Assembly (NCBI GenBank): GCA_903789595.1
Contig: CAIFEZ010000029.1
Coordinates: 1 to 42,457, forward strand
Direction of reading: 5' to 3'
Origin: an uncultured eubacterium 1-6
Lineage (GTDB): Bacteria; Bacillota; Clostridia; Lachnospirales; Lachnospiraceae
Length of the DNA: 42,457 nt
The translations under genes and the position numbers were made by a program. Shown one piece after another: positions 32,691-40,176 of this stretch (positions are counted from its first letter, which is position 1; the number at the start of each line of letters is the position of its first letter). The notes under the pieces are model-generated. The model was not told the DNA's origin. It saw only the letters and a program-made list of their open reading frames with translations, and did not search any database.

Positions 32691-34625
32691 TCAGTCGTCC
32701 AGTTCTTCCATAGAACCAAAGGCAGGTCCGGCAGAGGCCTCTGCAATAAGGGGCAGATCAAACTCCGGGAAGGGCTTAGCTTCCATGCACTGCTTTACAA
32801 ACGTAACAGCCTCAGAAAGCTTATCCTCTGGTATAATAAATGTGAGCTCGTCGTGAATCTGCAGGATCGGTTTGAGCCACGGTCTCTCCGGCAGTCCTGC
32901 AAGGATCCGCGCTACCGCCATCTTTAAGATATCTGCTGCCGTTCCCTGAATCGGCGTATTCATTGCGCAGCGCTCTGAGAAGGATTTCTGTCCCCAGTCA
33001 TCGCTGTTGATATTCGGAAGATACCTCCTCCGTCCGAGCCAGGTCTCTGTGTACATCCGGCGCGATGCCTGATCCTTTACCTCTTCCTGCCAGACAGAGA
33101 GTCCCGGATATCCGGTTTTCAGGTTCTCGATCATATCGGAACATTCCTCATAGGAACGCTCAATCCCGGCTTTGAATTTCAGTGTCTTCTGTAGTCCGCG
33201 AGGGAAGAGGCCATAAAAGACGCCGAAGTTCACGTTTTTCGCAATGGTCCGATGTTCCTTGTAATTCTCTGAATTTTTGTCGTGTGCCTGCTCATACGGC
33301 ACTCCGAAAATGACCGAGGTGGTCTTGGCATGAAGATCGAGATTTTTAAGATAGACATCCTTCATCGTATCGTCCCCGGACTGCGACAGATAAAATGCAC
33401 CAACCCGAAGCTCGATCTGTGAGAAATCAAGACTGATGATGAGATGCCCTTCCGGCGCTCTGATGAAATTTCTGACACCGATCGGATCATTGGTCTTTCG
33501 TGGCATATTCTGGGCATTGGGATGCTGACAATTGAAGCGCCCGGTGTCAGTCGACAATGCAAAGAAGTCCGGATGAATACAGCCTGTAACAGGATTTAAG
33601 AATTTGAGATATCCGTCAATGTAAGTTGACTTGGTCTTGCCCCACTTCCGGTACTCCTGCACCAGCGTGAAAAGCTCCGAGAGCTCCGGCCTGTTTTCAT
33701 CGCACCATTCCTTTAACATCTGCATTGCCTGATCGTCTGCGGCTTCCTTATTGGACAGCGTCGTCTTCAGGACAGGCAGACCGAGGGTTCCGTACAGATA
33801 CTCCTTAAATGCCCTCGTGGAACAGTTCGCACCGATATTCACATCTCCGATGATAAAAGCAATCTGCTCCCGGAGCTTCTCCATCTCAGCTTCCGCTTCC
33901 TGCTTCTTTTTCTCCATAAGCGAGAGGTCCAGTGGTGCGCCATTGTGTTTCATGATGCCGAGGTACACTGCTGTCGGCGATTCCAGATTTTCCACGATCC
34001 ACCTGTGCCTTGACAGGTATCTGTCAAACCACGCATTGAAGATCCGGTACAGCTGAAGTGCCTGATCCGAATCCTCACAGGCGTATTCAATGGTTGCTGC
34101 GTCCTGCGGATCCAGCTCATCAAAATGCCTGCCTGCCGTTGTCTCAGCAAAGGTCTTTCTTTTGGTATCGAGGAGCGCTGCTGACAGGGTTTTCAGGCCA
34201 CTCTCTGAGAGCTTCCGGAAGGCGTACTCCCCGTTCTGTGTCATCTGTGCTGCGCACATCGTGTCATAAACCGGAGCCTGAATCACGATGCCTATGTGAT
34301 AGGAAAACGAGGATTCAAAAGCAATGTTGTGACAGACCTTGATCCTGCTGCCGTTCATCAGAAGCGCCTTGTGAAATGCATACCAGGCATCATAATCCAT
34401 GTTCTGACCGGTCAGATGTTTCAGCGGAACAGCCACAGCCGTGCCTTCCTTTACAGAATAGCTGCACTCCACAATATGTGACCGGAACGGATCAAGGGAA
34501 GCGTGCCCATCATCCCGGAAGGCCTGATCCGGCGAGGTTTCATAGTCAAATGAGACGATCTTTGCATCACCGATATAGCGCTTCAATTCTTCAATGTCAG
34601 TGACGCTCTTATAATTTGTATCCAT
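32691..34625 (-). CDS. DNA polymerase, family A
   Basis: A 644-residue replicative polymerase. A 3'-5' exonuclease-like domain (about 10-190) has VSFDYETSPDQ and CHNIAFESSF. The palm and fingers show motif A SLDFSQIELRVGAF, motif B RTIAKNVNFGVFYGLFPRG and motif C LQIHDELTF. It is about the size of phage Pol A proteins and lacks a 5' nuclease domain. The start at 34625 (MDTNYKSVTD) follows AGGAGATTTTCAT. A 20-residue upstream extension crosses a hairpin and is rejected. Confidence 0.95.
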   Translation of the reverse strand: MDTNYKSVTDIEELKRYIGDAKIVSFDYETSPDQAFRDDGHASLDPFRSHIVECSYSVKEGTAVAVPLKHLTGQNMDYDAWYAFHKALLMNGSRIKVCHNIAFESSFSYHIGIVIQAPVYDTMCAAQMTQNGEYAFRKLSESGLKTLSAALLDTKRKTFAETTAGRHFDELDPQDAATIEYACEDSDQALQLYRIFNAWFDRYLSRHRWIVENLESPTAVYLGIMKHNGAPLDLSLMEKKKQEAEAEMEKLREQIAFIIGDVNIGANCSTRAFKEYLYGTLGLPVLKTTLSNKEAADDQAMQMLKEWCDENRPELSELFTLVQEYRKWGKTKSTYIDGYLKFLNPVTGCIHPDFFALSTDTGRFNCQHPNAQNMPRKTNDPIGVRNFIRAPEGHLIISLDFSQIELRVGAFYLSQSGDDTMKDVYLKNLDLHAKTTSVIFGVPYEQAHDKNSENYKEHRTIAKNVNFGVFYGLFPRGLQKTLKFKAGIERSYEECSDMIENLKTGYPGLSVWQEEVKDQASRRMYTETWLGRRRYLPNINSDDWGQKSFSERCAMNTPIQGTAADILKMAVARILAGLPERPWLKPILQIHDELTFIIPEDKLSEAVTFVKQCMEAKPFPEFDLPLIAEASAGPAFGSMEELDD

Positions 34626-34637
34626 ATGAAAATCTCC

Positions 34638-34676
34638 TATAAAGAAGACTCCGGAAGGCAGCCGCCCTCCGAAGTC
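34638..34676 (-). terminator. Terminator-like 13-bp hairpin before polymerase RBS
   Basis: 34664-34676 pairs with 34647-34659 over 13 bp (two G-T pairs) with a 4-base loop, followed by TTCTTTAT and then AGGAG of the polymerase gene. The T-tract is imperfect, so attenuation or mRNA 5'-end protection are alternatives. Confidence 0.55.
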
Positions 34677-34707
34677 TGTGGCCATGATAGTTTCAGTACA
34701 CCAACCG

Positions 34708-35493
34708 TTATTTCAGCGGCTCGATGACTTCTCCTGTCTCTGCATCGACAAAGAATCCGTCACCGGAATCCTCATCTTCGATCAGGGCGTTCGATGTAAG
34801 ATTGTCAGCATATCCCTTGATCAGGTCTACCATCTTCGCCACATACTCCTTTTCGTCGGCATTCAGCATGCGCACGAACCTGAAGGTGACTCTGGAAAAT
34901 GTAATACTGCCGTTATCCTGTTTCGATTCTGCCTTCTTCAGGGAAATCTCTGTAACAATGCTGTTCAGCCTGCGTCCGCGAGTGATCTGCTTCTTCACGT
35001 AGTCGGTGTAGCTCTTGAGGCTGCCGGTCGGAATCGACATCATCACAGGGAAAATCTCACCCTCGCGCAGGAGATAGAGCATCTGGCGGTTCTTGCAGGC
35101 TTTTCCCTTTCCTTCACCGGAGCCGAACTTATTGAACGGGCAGGTGTGGCAATCCCCACCGGGATTTCCAACTCCGTGCTCTCCGTCAAAGGATCCGCAG
35201 TCAGGCGGATTGTTGCCGCCATGAAATGCAGAGGCGTAATATGCATAAGCCGGATGCTGGTAGGCGATGACCGCCGTGATCTTGGTCACAAGATCCGGAT
35301 CATCCTCCTCGCCCGGTACCTCGAATGCAAGTCCACCACCAGACGGGATGCGGATACGGTCAAAGGTGAAATCCAGTCCTGCGCATTCCCCGGAGAGTGC
35401 CTCCTGAATCGTTGTAAGATTGTCTATGAGCGCAAAACCCGATGATGCCGTGAGGGATGTACTCTGTGTCTCTACTTTCTTTTCTTCTGACAT
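34708..35493 (-). CDS. Conserved phage replication-region protein, Cys-rich
   Basis: A 261-residue protein immediately upstream of the polymerase. It has YQHPAYAYYASAFHGGNNPPDCGSFDG, GVGNPGGDCHTCPFNKFGSG and MLYLLREGEIFPVMMSIPTGS, read in segments. The Cys cluster (DC...DCHTC...KAC) may bind zinc. Its position resembles that of phage ssDNA-binding proteins (DUF2815 slot), so a single-strand DNA role is plausible but not shown. The start at 35493 follows TGGAGGACAAAATT. A leader element copy lies upstream. Confidence 0.6.
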   Translation of the reverse strand: MSEEKKVETQSTSLTASSGFALIDNLTTIQEALSGECAGLDFTFDRIRIPSGGGLAFEVPGEEDDPDLVTKITAVIAYQHPAYAYYASAFHGGNNPPDCGSFDGEHGVGNPGGDCHTCPFNKFGSGEGKGKACKNRQMLYLLREGEIFPVMMSIPTGSLKSYTDYVKKQITRGRRLNSIVTEISLKKAESKQDNGSITFSRVTFRFVRMLNADEKEYVAKMVDLIKGYADNLTSNALIEDEDSGDGFFVDAETGEVIEPLK

Positions 35494-35541
35494 AATTTTG
35501 TCCTCCATAATAGATATTTGATACATTCAGGGAAGGTGCCT

Positions 35542-35568
35542 TCCCATATATCAGCTCAGAAATTAACC
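35542..35568 (-). promoter_or_regulatory. Replication-gene leader element, copy 3
   Basis: GGTTAATTTCTGAGCTGATA then TATGGGAA on the minus strand, followed by a perfect GGGAAGG/CCTTCCC hairpin (35528-35543) enclosed by TGATA/TATCA. It precedes the Cys-rich replication protein. Confidence 0.55.
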
Positions 35569-35589
35569 GGGCAGGCCGCCGGCAGCTTG

Positions 35590-35730
35590 TCAGCTTTTCC
35601 TGATTCCTACCGTGATCTTTTCAAAAGTATTCACGACAGGTTCCAGCCAGTCCGGAAGCTCATCCTCGTTCGCAGCCATCTGCTCCTTGCAGAAACTGGC
35701 CAGTGTGTTCGCATTTACGGTTTCTGTCAC
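35590..35730 (-). CDS. Small ORF, GTG start, 46 residues
   Basis: Downstream of the 146-residue acidic protein, another frame encodes TETVNANTLASFCKEQMAAN, then ELPDWLEPVVNTFEKITVGIR. Codon use and amino-acid composition look coding, and the frame stays open upstream past the likely GTG at 35730. No ATG or strong ribosome binding site is present. It could instead be the C-terminus of the preceding protein after a frameshift. Confidence 0.45.
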   Translation of the reverse strand: MTETVNANTLASFCKEQMAANEDELPDWLEPVVNTFEKITVGIRKS

Positions 35731-35753
35731 AATGTCGCCATACCCGTTCTTCT

Positions 35754-36194
35754 TCAGAGCTGAATCCGTTTCAGCGTGCGATTGATCGAAGGCGGTAAAC
35801 GATCCATATCAGCTGCAACTTCCACCTGCTGCTTTCTCTCTCCATATACGGAGAGGAAAATCTCCTGATTGTCCTTGGTGCCGCTTGCGAAGAATTCGTC
35901 AACAGCCGCGATGATTGCATCAATCACCATCTGGCGATTCCCGGCGTATTCGGATTCATCTGCCTGATCCCGGAGCCACTTGCCATATGCAAGGGTATCC
36001 GCCAGACTGATACCGCCCTTATCGTCATCCGTGTCTCCGTCTTCTCCGAAACTGCTTCTCTTCGATTCAAGGTCACCGTTCTTCATAAAACGCGATCTGT
36101 GTGCGTCCTCACGCTGATCTCCGATACGCTGCGCCTCGTCGAATCCTGCGAGATCTTCCTGATCTTCTGCCGACCAAACTCTGTCCTTGTTCAT
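35754..36194 (-). CDS. Hypothetical acidic phage protein, first early gene
   Basis: A 146-residue hydrophilic protein: DLAGFDEAQRIGDQREDAHR, GISLADTLAYGKWLRDQADESEYAG, RQMVIDAIIAAVDEFFASGTKDNQEIFLSVYGERK (read in segments). The N-terminus looks disordered. No family recognised. GGAAAGGACGAATCT precedes the ATG. It is the first gene after the structured leader and terminator at 36246-36365, and precedes the replication genes. Confidence 0.65.
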   Translation of the reverse strand: MNKDRVWSAEDQEDLAGFDEAQRIGDQREDAHRSRFMKNGDLESKRSSFGEDGDTDDDKGGISLADTLAYGKWLRDQADESEYAGNRQMVIDAIIAAVDEFFASGTKDNQEIFLSVYGERKQQVEVAADMDRLPPSINRTLKRIQL

Positions 36195-36245
36195 AGATTC
36201 GTCCTTTCCGCTGAGTTGCTGCCTGCGGCGGAAAGCACGAAAAAA

Positions 36246-36365
36246 GGAGCCGGCTGATGATTCACCGACTCCCGGGACACCTGAAATGGCACGACGAACA
36301 GCGGTGAAGAAGCATCAGAGTTCAGAATCCCTATGGATTCTGGATTGACTCTTTGTGCTTCCCGC
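36246..36365 (-). promoter_or_regulatory. Structured leader with terminator before early gene
   Basis: An extended hairpin (GCGG, GAAGCA, AGAGT and CAGAATCC arms at 36301-36330 pairing with 36335-36365) is followed by an intrinsic terminator (CCGACTCC 36265-36272 with GGAGCCGG 36246-36253, then TTTTTTCG). The early gene starts about 50 bases later. The order structured RNA, terminator, gene is that of an attenuator or riboswitch-type leader. No known ligand-binding motif is recognised. Confidence 0.55.
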
Positions 36366-36413
36366 CGTCTTATGCGCATCTCAGACTTTGAGAATTATTG
36401 GTTACTGGAGGAA

Positions 36414-36434
36414 TCACTCATGTATGAGCAATTC
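36414..36434 (-). promoter_or_regulatory. Replication-gene leader element, copy 4 (diverged)
   Basis: GAATTGCTCATACATGAGTG on the minus strand matches the core ATACATGAGGGA and the GCT before it in copies 1-3, and contains its own CTCAT/ATGAG inverted repeat. It begins the leader of the first early gene. Confidence 0.4.
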
Positions 36435-36532
36435 TTCATATTTTGTCGCGACTGGAAAACTTCGGTTTTTTATAACCTCTGCCTCCCTATCGATAATTAC
36501 ATGTTAACGAAATCAGATATTTTTAAATGCAA

Positions 36533-36581
36533 CGCACTCGTCACAGTTTCACCTCTGCTGTTGTCGAATTCGTCACACTTT
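36533..36581. promoter_or_regulatory. Candidate repressor operators
   Basis: Two direct copies of a 17-base site, CGCACTCGTCACAGTTT (36533-36549) and CGAATTCGTCACACTTT (36565-36581), differ at four positions. A GTGACAC in the other orientation is at about 36603. They lie between the XRE repressor gene and the early genes, where operators are expected. No clear -35/-10 pair could be fixed here. Confidence 0.45.
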
Positions 36582-36655
36582 GCAAAATGGAGAACTTTTG
36601 GCAGTGACACGCGTCCATCAAAATAAAAGCAGGCCACCATTACCAGAAAAATGGT

Positions 36656-36690
36656 CAAAAAAATACCGTCCGATTTATTCACCGAACGGT
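36656..36690 (-). terminator. Terminator of XRE repressor gene
   Basis: ACCGTTCG/CGGACGGT 8-bp stem (36683-36690 with 36665-36672) followed by ATTTTTTT, overlapping the repressor stop codon. It makes the repressor monocistronic and rules out a small membrane-like ORF that would start inside the stem. Confidence 0.8.
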
Positions 36691-37031
36691 TATGCTGATA
36701 TGTTCTGTTGTTTTGTTTTAAAGAAATCGATCATTTCTAAGACCGTTTTTCGGTTTGTTTCATCTAGTCCTTCCAGAGGATCCGAATTCCTGATAGTTTC
36801 ACCGAGAAGTTCTGATGTAGTCACACCCAGTGCTGTTGCAAAGCGTTGTAGGGTTTTAAACCCCATTTCTCCCTTACTGCCATTTTCATAGTTTGAGATG
36901 GCAGAGCGATCCATATCCATCAGGTCAGCAAGCTGTGTCTGTGAATAACCAAGTTCTTTTCTTCTCTTTTGGATTCTTTGACCCAGATAATATTCATCAC
37001 TATTAAAGTCGACCTTTTTCGCCACTGCCAT
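36690..37031 (-). CDS. XRE-family repressor
   Basis: A 113-residue DNA-binding protein. The helix-turn-helix (about 17-72) is QRIQKRRKELGYSQTQLADL, MDMDRSAISNYENGSK, TLQRFATALGVTTSELLG. It is the candidate lysogeny repressor acting on the repeated sites at 36533-36581. GCGAAAGGAGGTGAG precedes the ATG. It has no peptidase domain, so induction could be indirect through the LexA-like protein nearby. Unusually it is co-directional with the early genes and not divergent. Confidence 0.85.
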   Translation of the reverse strand: MAVAKKVDFNSDEYYLGQRIQKRRKELGYSQTQLADLMDMDRSAISNYENGSKGEMGFKTLQRFATALGVTTSELLGETIRNSDPLEGLDETNRKTVLEMIDFFKTKQQNISA

Positions 37032-37160
37032 CTCACCTCCTTTCGCTTTTTATGAATATTGTGAACTGCCCGCCTCTAATATGTGATACGCATATGCGGG
37101 GTATATTTTTTTCGAGAGATTGTTCTTAACTACTATATCCGGGAAAAGTTTACAGATAGC

Positions 37161-37232
37161 AAAAAAGCCGGAACAATCACACAGATACCAAAACAACATA
37201 GGCTTGATCTCTGTAATGACTGCTCCGGCTTT
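37161..37232 (-). terminator. Long-stem terminator, left bracket of HTH cassette
   Basis: AAAGCCGGA...TCCGGCTTTTTT with a long, imperfect inner stem (TCATTACAGAGATC opposite GTATCTGTGTGA). Six T's follow on the minus strand. Its base resembles the hairpin at 38714-38792. No gene is supported between 37050 and 37411. Confidence 0.65.
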
Positions 37233-37411
37233 CCTCGCGTGGTGCTCTGACCATCGGAATTGCTCAACAAGCACTCCATATATCAAATTGTAATACTGAC
37301 TCACTCGGGGCTCTGATACGATAAATGACGCTCCATACACAAAGGTCTGGTCAACATCGCTGCCGCCTGACATCGTGGTCGTATCTCCGGATCATCTAGC
37401 TTATATGGTAG

Positions 37412-37600
37412 TTAACATTGGTGTTTTAACCTTCTTTTACCTCTCTGGCGGTCTGGACACAATGCCTTTGCTTCCAAATCTTCCAATGGAATTTCCGCAT
37501 TCTTTGTTCTCAGGTAAATCCTGCCGTCTGCGTCTCGTCTGCCCTTGCAGAACAGCTTATTATCCTCCGTTCTGATATCGTATTCTTCATCTACCACCAT
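37412..37600 (-). CDS. Small protein downstream of HTH gene
   Basis: A 62-residue protein, MVVDEEYDIRTEDNKLFCKG, RRDADGRIYLRTKNAEIPLE, with a basic C-terminus (RQRGKRRLKHQC). The start follows ATGGAGGGAGACTTATA, a good Shine-Dalgarno, 22 bases after the HTH gene. No family recognised. The position suggests a partner or regulator of the HTH protein. Confidence 0.55.
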   Translation of the reverse strand: MVVDEEYDIRTEDNKLFCKGRRDADGRIYLRTKNAEIPLEDLEAKALCPDRQRGKRRLKHQC

Positions 37601-37621
37601 TATAAGTCTCCCTCCATACCA

Positions 37622-38569
37622 TCAGTTATCATCATCCGAATTATCCCACTCAACATATTCGTTGCTACTATCTATGTTGTTGCCAGGATACAGAACAGGT
37701 TTATCAAAGATTCTTGACGCTTCTTTCGCCTGTGGGCAGTTAAACCATTCTTCTTTAATTACAGTATGCGCAGTTTCATCCATGAGAATGGTAGTAACTT
37801 CATTATGGAAATATGTATTCTTCATATATTTACGAAATTCATCATAATAAAGCTGATCCGTGAAAACGTATGACTGTTTCTTACCTTTGAGTCTATCCGG
37901 TTGCCATGCATCAATCAGGAAATTCGTTGCATACCTGTCAAAAATCATCGCCATATCGCGTTGCAAGCATTTAGCCGTAGCTTCGTCTTTTGACATTTCC
38001 ATTGTATTCATATAGCCATTTATGCGTTCCTGGTCTAAGTGATACGGCAGCAAAACTATTTGCCATCTCAAAATCGTATTCTCCAACTGCAATTGTATTT
38101 CGTAATCAAAGCGATTGGTTAATATCGATTTACTATTTGAAGACTTGAATAGATGACGTATCACTCTAAGCATGTAACCACGATCGAAAAGCTCATTGCT
38201 GAGATCTGTTATAAGAGCTCGATCAGCCTCCCTGCGTTCAAGAATACGGGCATTGCGAAAGTCAGCCCGTGAAGTTCTGCTCTCATATGCATCTTTTTTC
38301 ATCATCCCATTAGCGTCAGCCAAATATCTAAATTCCAACTCACAGTCAGGAGATTTATGCTCATAAAGTTTCTGCAATACATCTATGGACAACGGTTTAC
38401 TGATTCTTCCATTTAAAATTCTGGAAAGAGTTGAGGGACTAATATCACCACAGTCTGCAGCATACTGCGCCATAGTCCGATCATCGCCCTTTAACTTATT
38501 CAGTAGCCGCGACAATTTTTCCTTATCTGGTATCCGCACCTGCAAATATTCTTTATCTTCTCCAGCCAT
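37622..38569 (-). CDS. HTH protein with large uncharacterised C-terminal domain
   Basis: A 315-residue protein. Residues about 10-70 hold an XRE-like helix-turn-helix (MAQYAADCGDISPSTLSRIL, NGRISKPLSIDVLQKLYEH). The remaining about 240 residues (SNELFDRGYMLRVIRHLFKS, DYEIQLQLENTILRWQIVLL, FATNFLID-like region, TTILMDETAHTVIKEEWFNC) match nothing I recognise. The start at 38569 follows GGAGGCTGAA. The gene is visibly A+T-rich and bracketed by terminators, suggesting an acquired cargo or accessory regulator. A defence role is possible but unsupported. Confidence 0.7.
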   Translation of the reverse strand: MAGEDKEYLQVRIPDKEKLSRLLNKLKGDDRTMAQYAADCGDISPSTLSRILNGRISKPLSIDVLQKLYEHKSPDCELEFRYLADANGMMKKDAYESRTSRADFRNARILERREADRALITDLSNELFDRGYMLRVIRHLFKSSNSKSILTNRFDYEIQLQLENTILRWQIVLLPYHLDQERINGYMNTMEMSKDEATAKCLQRDMAMIFDRYATNFLIDAWQPDRLKGKKQSYVFTDQLYYDEFRKYMKNTYFHNEVTTILMDETAHTVIKEEWFNCPQAKEASRIFDKPVLYPGNNIDSSNEYVEWDNSDDDN

Positions 38570-38713
38570 TTCAGCCTCCATTTCAATAATGTGCATAACA
38601 ATTTCATGCTCTTGCAATTATTGTTATACTACACCCCCACTCATGCTGTCAACATGAATTTCATATTCAATAAATTAAATTTAAAGTTTGCGCAATTTTG
38701 CATGCGAACTCTA

Positions 38714-38792
38714 GAAAAAAAGCCGGACGCAGGCAGCTTCCCATTGCAATGCTCTTTGCGTCTAATAGAAGCTTAATCCTGTGTCCGGCTTT
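38714..38792 (-). terminator. Long-stem terminator, right bracket of HTH cassette
   Basis: AAAGCCGGACACAGG and CCTGCGTCCGGCTTTTTTT with an inner AAGCTTC/GAAGCT stem and a roughly 30-base loop. It ends the lexA/Com-side transcript. Its stem base is shared with the hairpin at 37161-37232. Confidence 0.7.
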
Positions 38793-38848
38793 GCTCGCTG
38801 CATGTTGCAGGCCTTGTGATACAAATTTCGTTCACTGCCTATGCGCGG

Positions 38849-39016
38849 CTATTTGCTCGGTACAACCAATATTCTGTTTTTCATCTTGACTGCCATGATC
38901 GTCTTGCAGCGTGAACACTTGATGCTGATCGCGCCCTGCGTATCTGTCCTCATATCAAACAACCTGCGGCCACAGCAGGGACACTTGATGGCAATAATTC
39001 TCTCTCCCTCATCCAT
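38849..39016 (-). CDS. com-like: Mu Com-like zinc-ribbon protein
   Basis: A 55-residue protein: IIAIKCPCCGRRLFDMRTDT, GAISIKCSRCKTIMAVK. The two CxxC pairs and the IxCxxC...RLF...IxxxCxRCK pattern match the Com family of Mu-like phages. In Mu, Com binds mom mRNA and activates its translation. Here an unlinked phage methyltransferase exists, but no target is shown. The start at 39016 has AGGACGG upstream. Coding is supported by the motif, since the gene is too short for length alone to argue. Confidence 0.75.
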   Translation of the reverse strand: MDEGERIIAIKCPCCGRRLFDMRTDTQGAISIKCSRCKTIMAVKMKNRILVVPSK

Positions 39017-39035
39017 ACGATTTCACCGTCCTTCT

Positions 39036-39302
39036 TCATAATCCGTAAGGACTGTGATAATCCATGAAATCGTATGGGGTCTCGCCGCCTCCAGTTGTCC
39101 TGCTGACAACGGTTCTCTCTCTTCTTGGTAATGTCCTCTCCGCTTCCTCTCTCGTCTTGAACAATCGGCTGGCTCTTAAGTTCATGCCCTTCCCACCGGC
39201 GGCGACGGAATAAAAATCTCCATAACTTCGAATAATAACGACTGGCGTCACATAGGAATGATTCTCCACAATGTAAGCCTGTTCTCCTACTTTGAATGTC
39301 AT
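39036..39302 (-). CDS. SH3-like small protein
   Basis: An 88-residue protein, MTFKVGEQAYIVENHSYVTP, VVIIRSYGDFYSVAAGGKGM, NLRASRLFKTREEAERTL, then a polar tail. The strand pattern suggests a small SH3-like barrel of the type encoded beside Com-like genes in Clostridia elements. Function unknown. GGAGGAAGCAG precedes the ATG at 39302. The 163 bases upstream contain an 18-bp palindrome. Confidence 0.6.
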   Translation of the reverse strand: MTFKVGEQAYIVENHSYVTPVVIIRSYGDFYSVAAGGKGMNLRASRLFKTREEAERTLPRRERTVVSRTTGGGETPYDFMDYHSPYGL

Positions 39303-39379
39303 CTGCTTCCTCCATAGATGGACATTCTCAGCCAAAAGGGAAAGTCAGACTGAAAATGCTGCAATCCCGCACGGTTCTT

Positions 39380-39397
39380 GTGCATAGCTCTATGCAC
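39380..39397. promoter_or_regulatory. Palindrome GTGCATAG-CT-CTATGCAC
   Basis: Perfect 8-bp arms around CT in the 163-base gap between lexA and the SH3-like gene. It could be a protein-binding site or a small hairpin in the transcript. There is no T-run, so it is not a terminator. Confidence 0.45.
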
Positions 39398-39465
39398 ATC
39401 GTTTTTGCTAAGGTAGCGAATCCTGCTTTACGATAAACTTTGTTTACTACTTCACTATTTCTCGA

Positions 39466-40071
39466 CTACTCAAGATCCTTTATGACTTTAACGGCCACCC
39501 CCTGTATCTCACACGTCGGAACGTAGATATCCTCCATGTGGTCATTCTCCGGATGAAGCCGGATCCGGTTGTTCTCCGGCTCCGGGAAGTAACGCTTGAG
39601 TGTTGCTTCCGTCTCCATGAGAGCCACCACAATCTGCCCTGGTTCGGCACTTCCCTGCTTTCGAATGAGGACCAGGTCTCCGGTGTTGATTCCGGCATTC
39701 ACCATAGAATCCCCATCCGCACGCAGAAGATAAAATGTACCTCTGCCAAAGAGCGCGACTGGAAGATCTACATACTCCTCGATGTTCTCCTCCGCAAGTT
39801 TCGGAACACCACAGGCCACAGCTCCAAGGAGCGGAACAGAGATCTTCCCGGTCTGGCTGTCCATCTGACGTTTCGTCCGATAGCCCTGATGGCCGTGATA
39901 ATCGATCATACTATTTTTTCTCATGTACTGGAGATACCGGCTGACGGTTGCCGTCGAGAGGTGCGTGCCGTCTGCGACTATCTGGTTGGTAGGGGACACA
40001 CCATACTCGTCCCAGTAGTCCTCGATAAATTTCGCCAGTACATCAAAATACTCCTCGTTTTTGTGGCGCAT
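39466..40071 (-). CDS. lexA: LexA-family repressor
   Basis: A 201-residue SOS-type repressor. The winged helix (about 1-65) includes VSPTNQIVADGTHLSTATVSRYL. The S24 peptidase domain has the cleavage-site region AVACGVPK (Cys-Gly where Ala-Gly is classical), the nucleophile in ADGDSMVNAG and the Lys in ATLKRYF. RecA-stimulated self-cleavage would link DNA damage to expression. The start at 40071 follows AGGAAGAACAAC. It may be the element's own switch or a host paralogue. The palindrome upstream is a likely autoregulatory site. Confidence 0.9.
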   Translation of the reverse strand: MRHKNEEYFDVLAKFIEDYWDEYGVSPTNQIVADGTHLSTATVSRYLQYMRKNSMIDYHGHQGYRTKRQMDSQTGKISVPLLGAVACGVPKLAEENIEEYVDLPVALFGRGTFYLLRADGDSMVNAGINTGDLVLIRKQGSAEPGQIVVALMETEATLKRYFPEPENNRIRLHPENDHMEDIYVPTCEIQGVAVKVIKDLE

Positions 40072-40086
40072 GTTGTTCTTCCTATC

Positions 40087-40102
40087 TGTAATATTTATTA
40101 CA
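40087..40102. promoter_or_regulatory. Palindromic operator upstream of lexA
   Basis: TGTAATATTTATTACA, 7-bp perfect arms, ends 16 bases before the lexA ATG. It does not match the Bacillus or Escherichia LexA boxes, but lexA genes in other Clostridia have diverged sites. A CCCCGG/CCGGGG hairpin followed by TATTATTTT (minus strand, 40121-40137) lies just beyond. Confidence 0.5.
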
Positions 40103-40176
40103 CTTGCAATTAAAATAATACCCCGGACAAGCCGGGGTGTCAATAAGAAATATTGAAAAAATAGCATCTGTATCAC

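Noticed and set aside
36191-36379. 62-codon ORF in the early leader
   Set aside because: The reading frame follows the arms of the extended hairpin and terminator. The structure explains the open frame better than a protein does.
36497-36682. Small membrane-like ORF after the XRE gene
   Set aside because: Its GTG start lies inside the repressor's terminator stem and it spans the candidate operators. No ribosome binding site is present.
37050-37373. Minus-strand ORF of 107 codons between the small HTH-partner gene and the XRE gene
   Set aside because: A long-stem terminator with six T's lies inside it, its Shine-Dalgarno is weak and distant, and the translation matches nothing I know. It cannot be excluded entirely.
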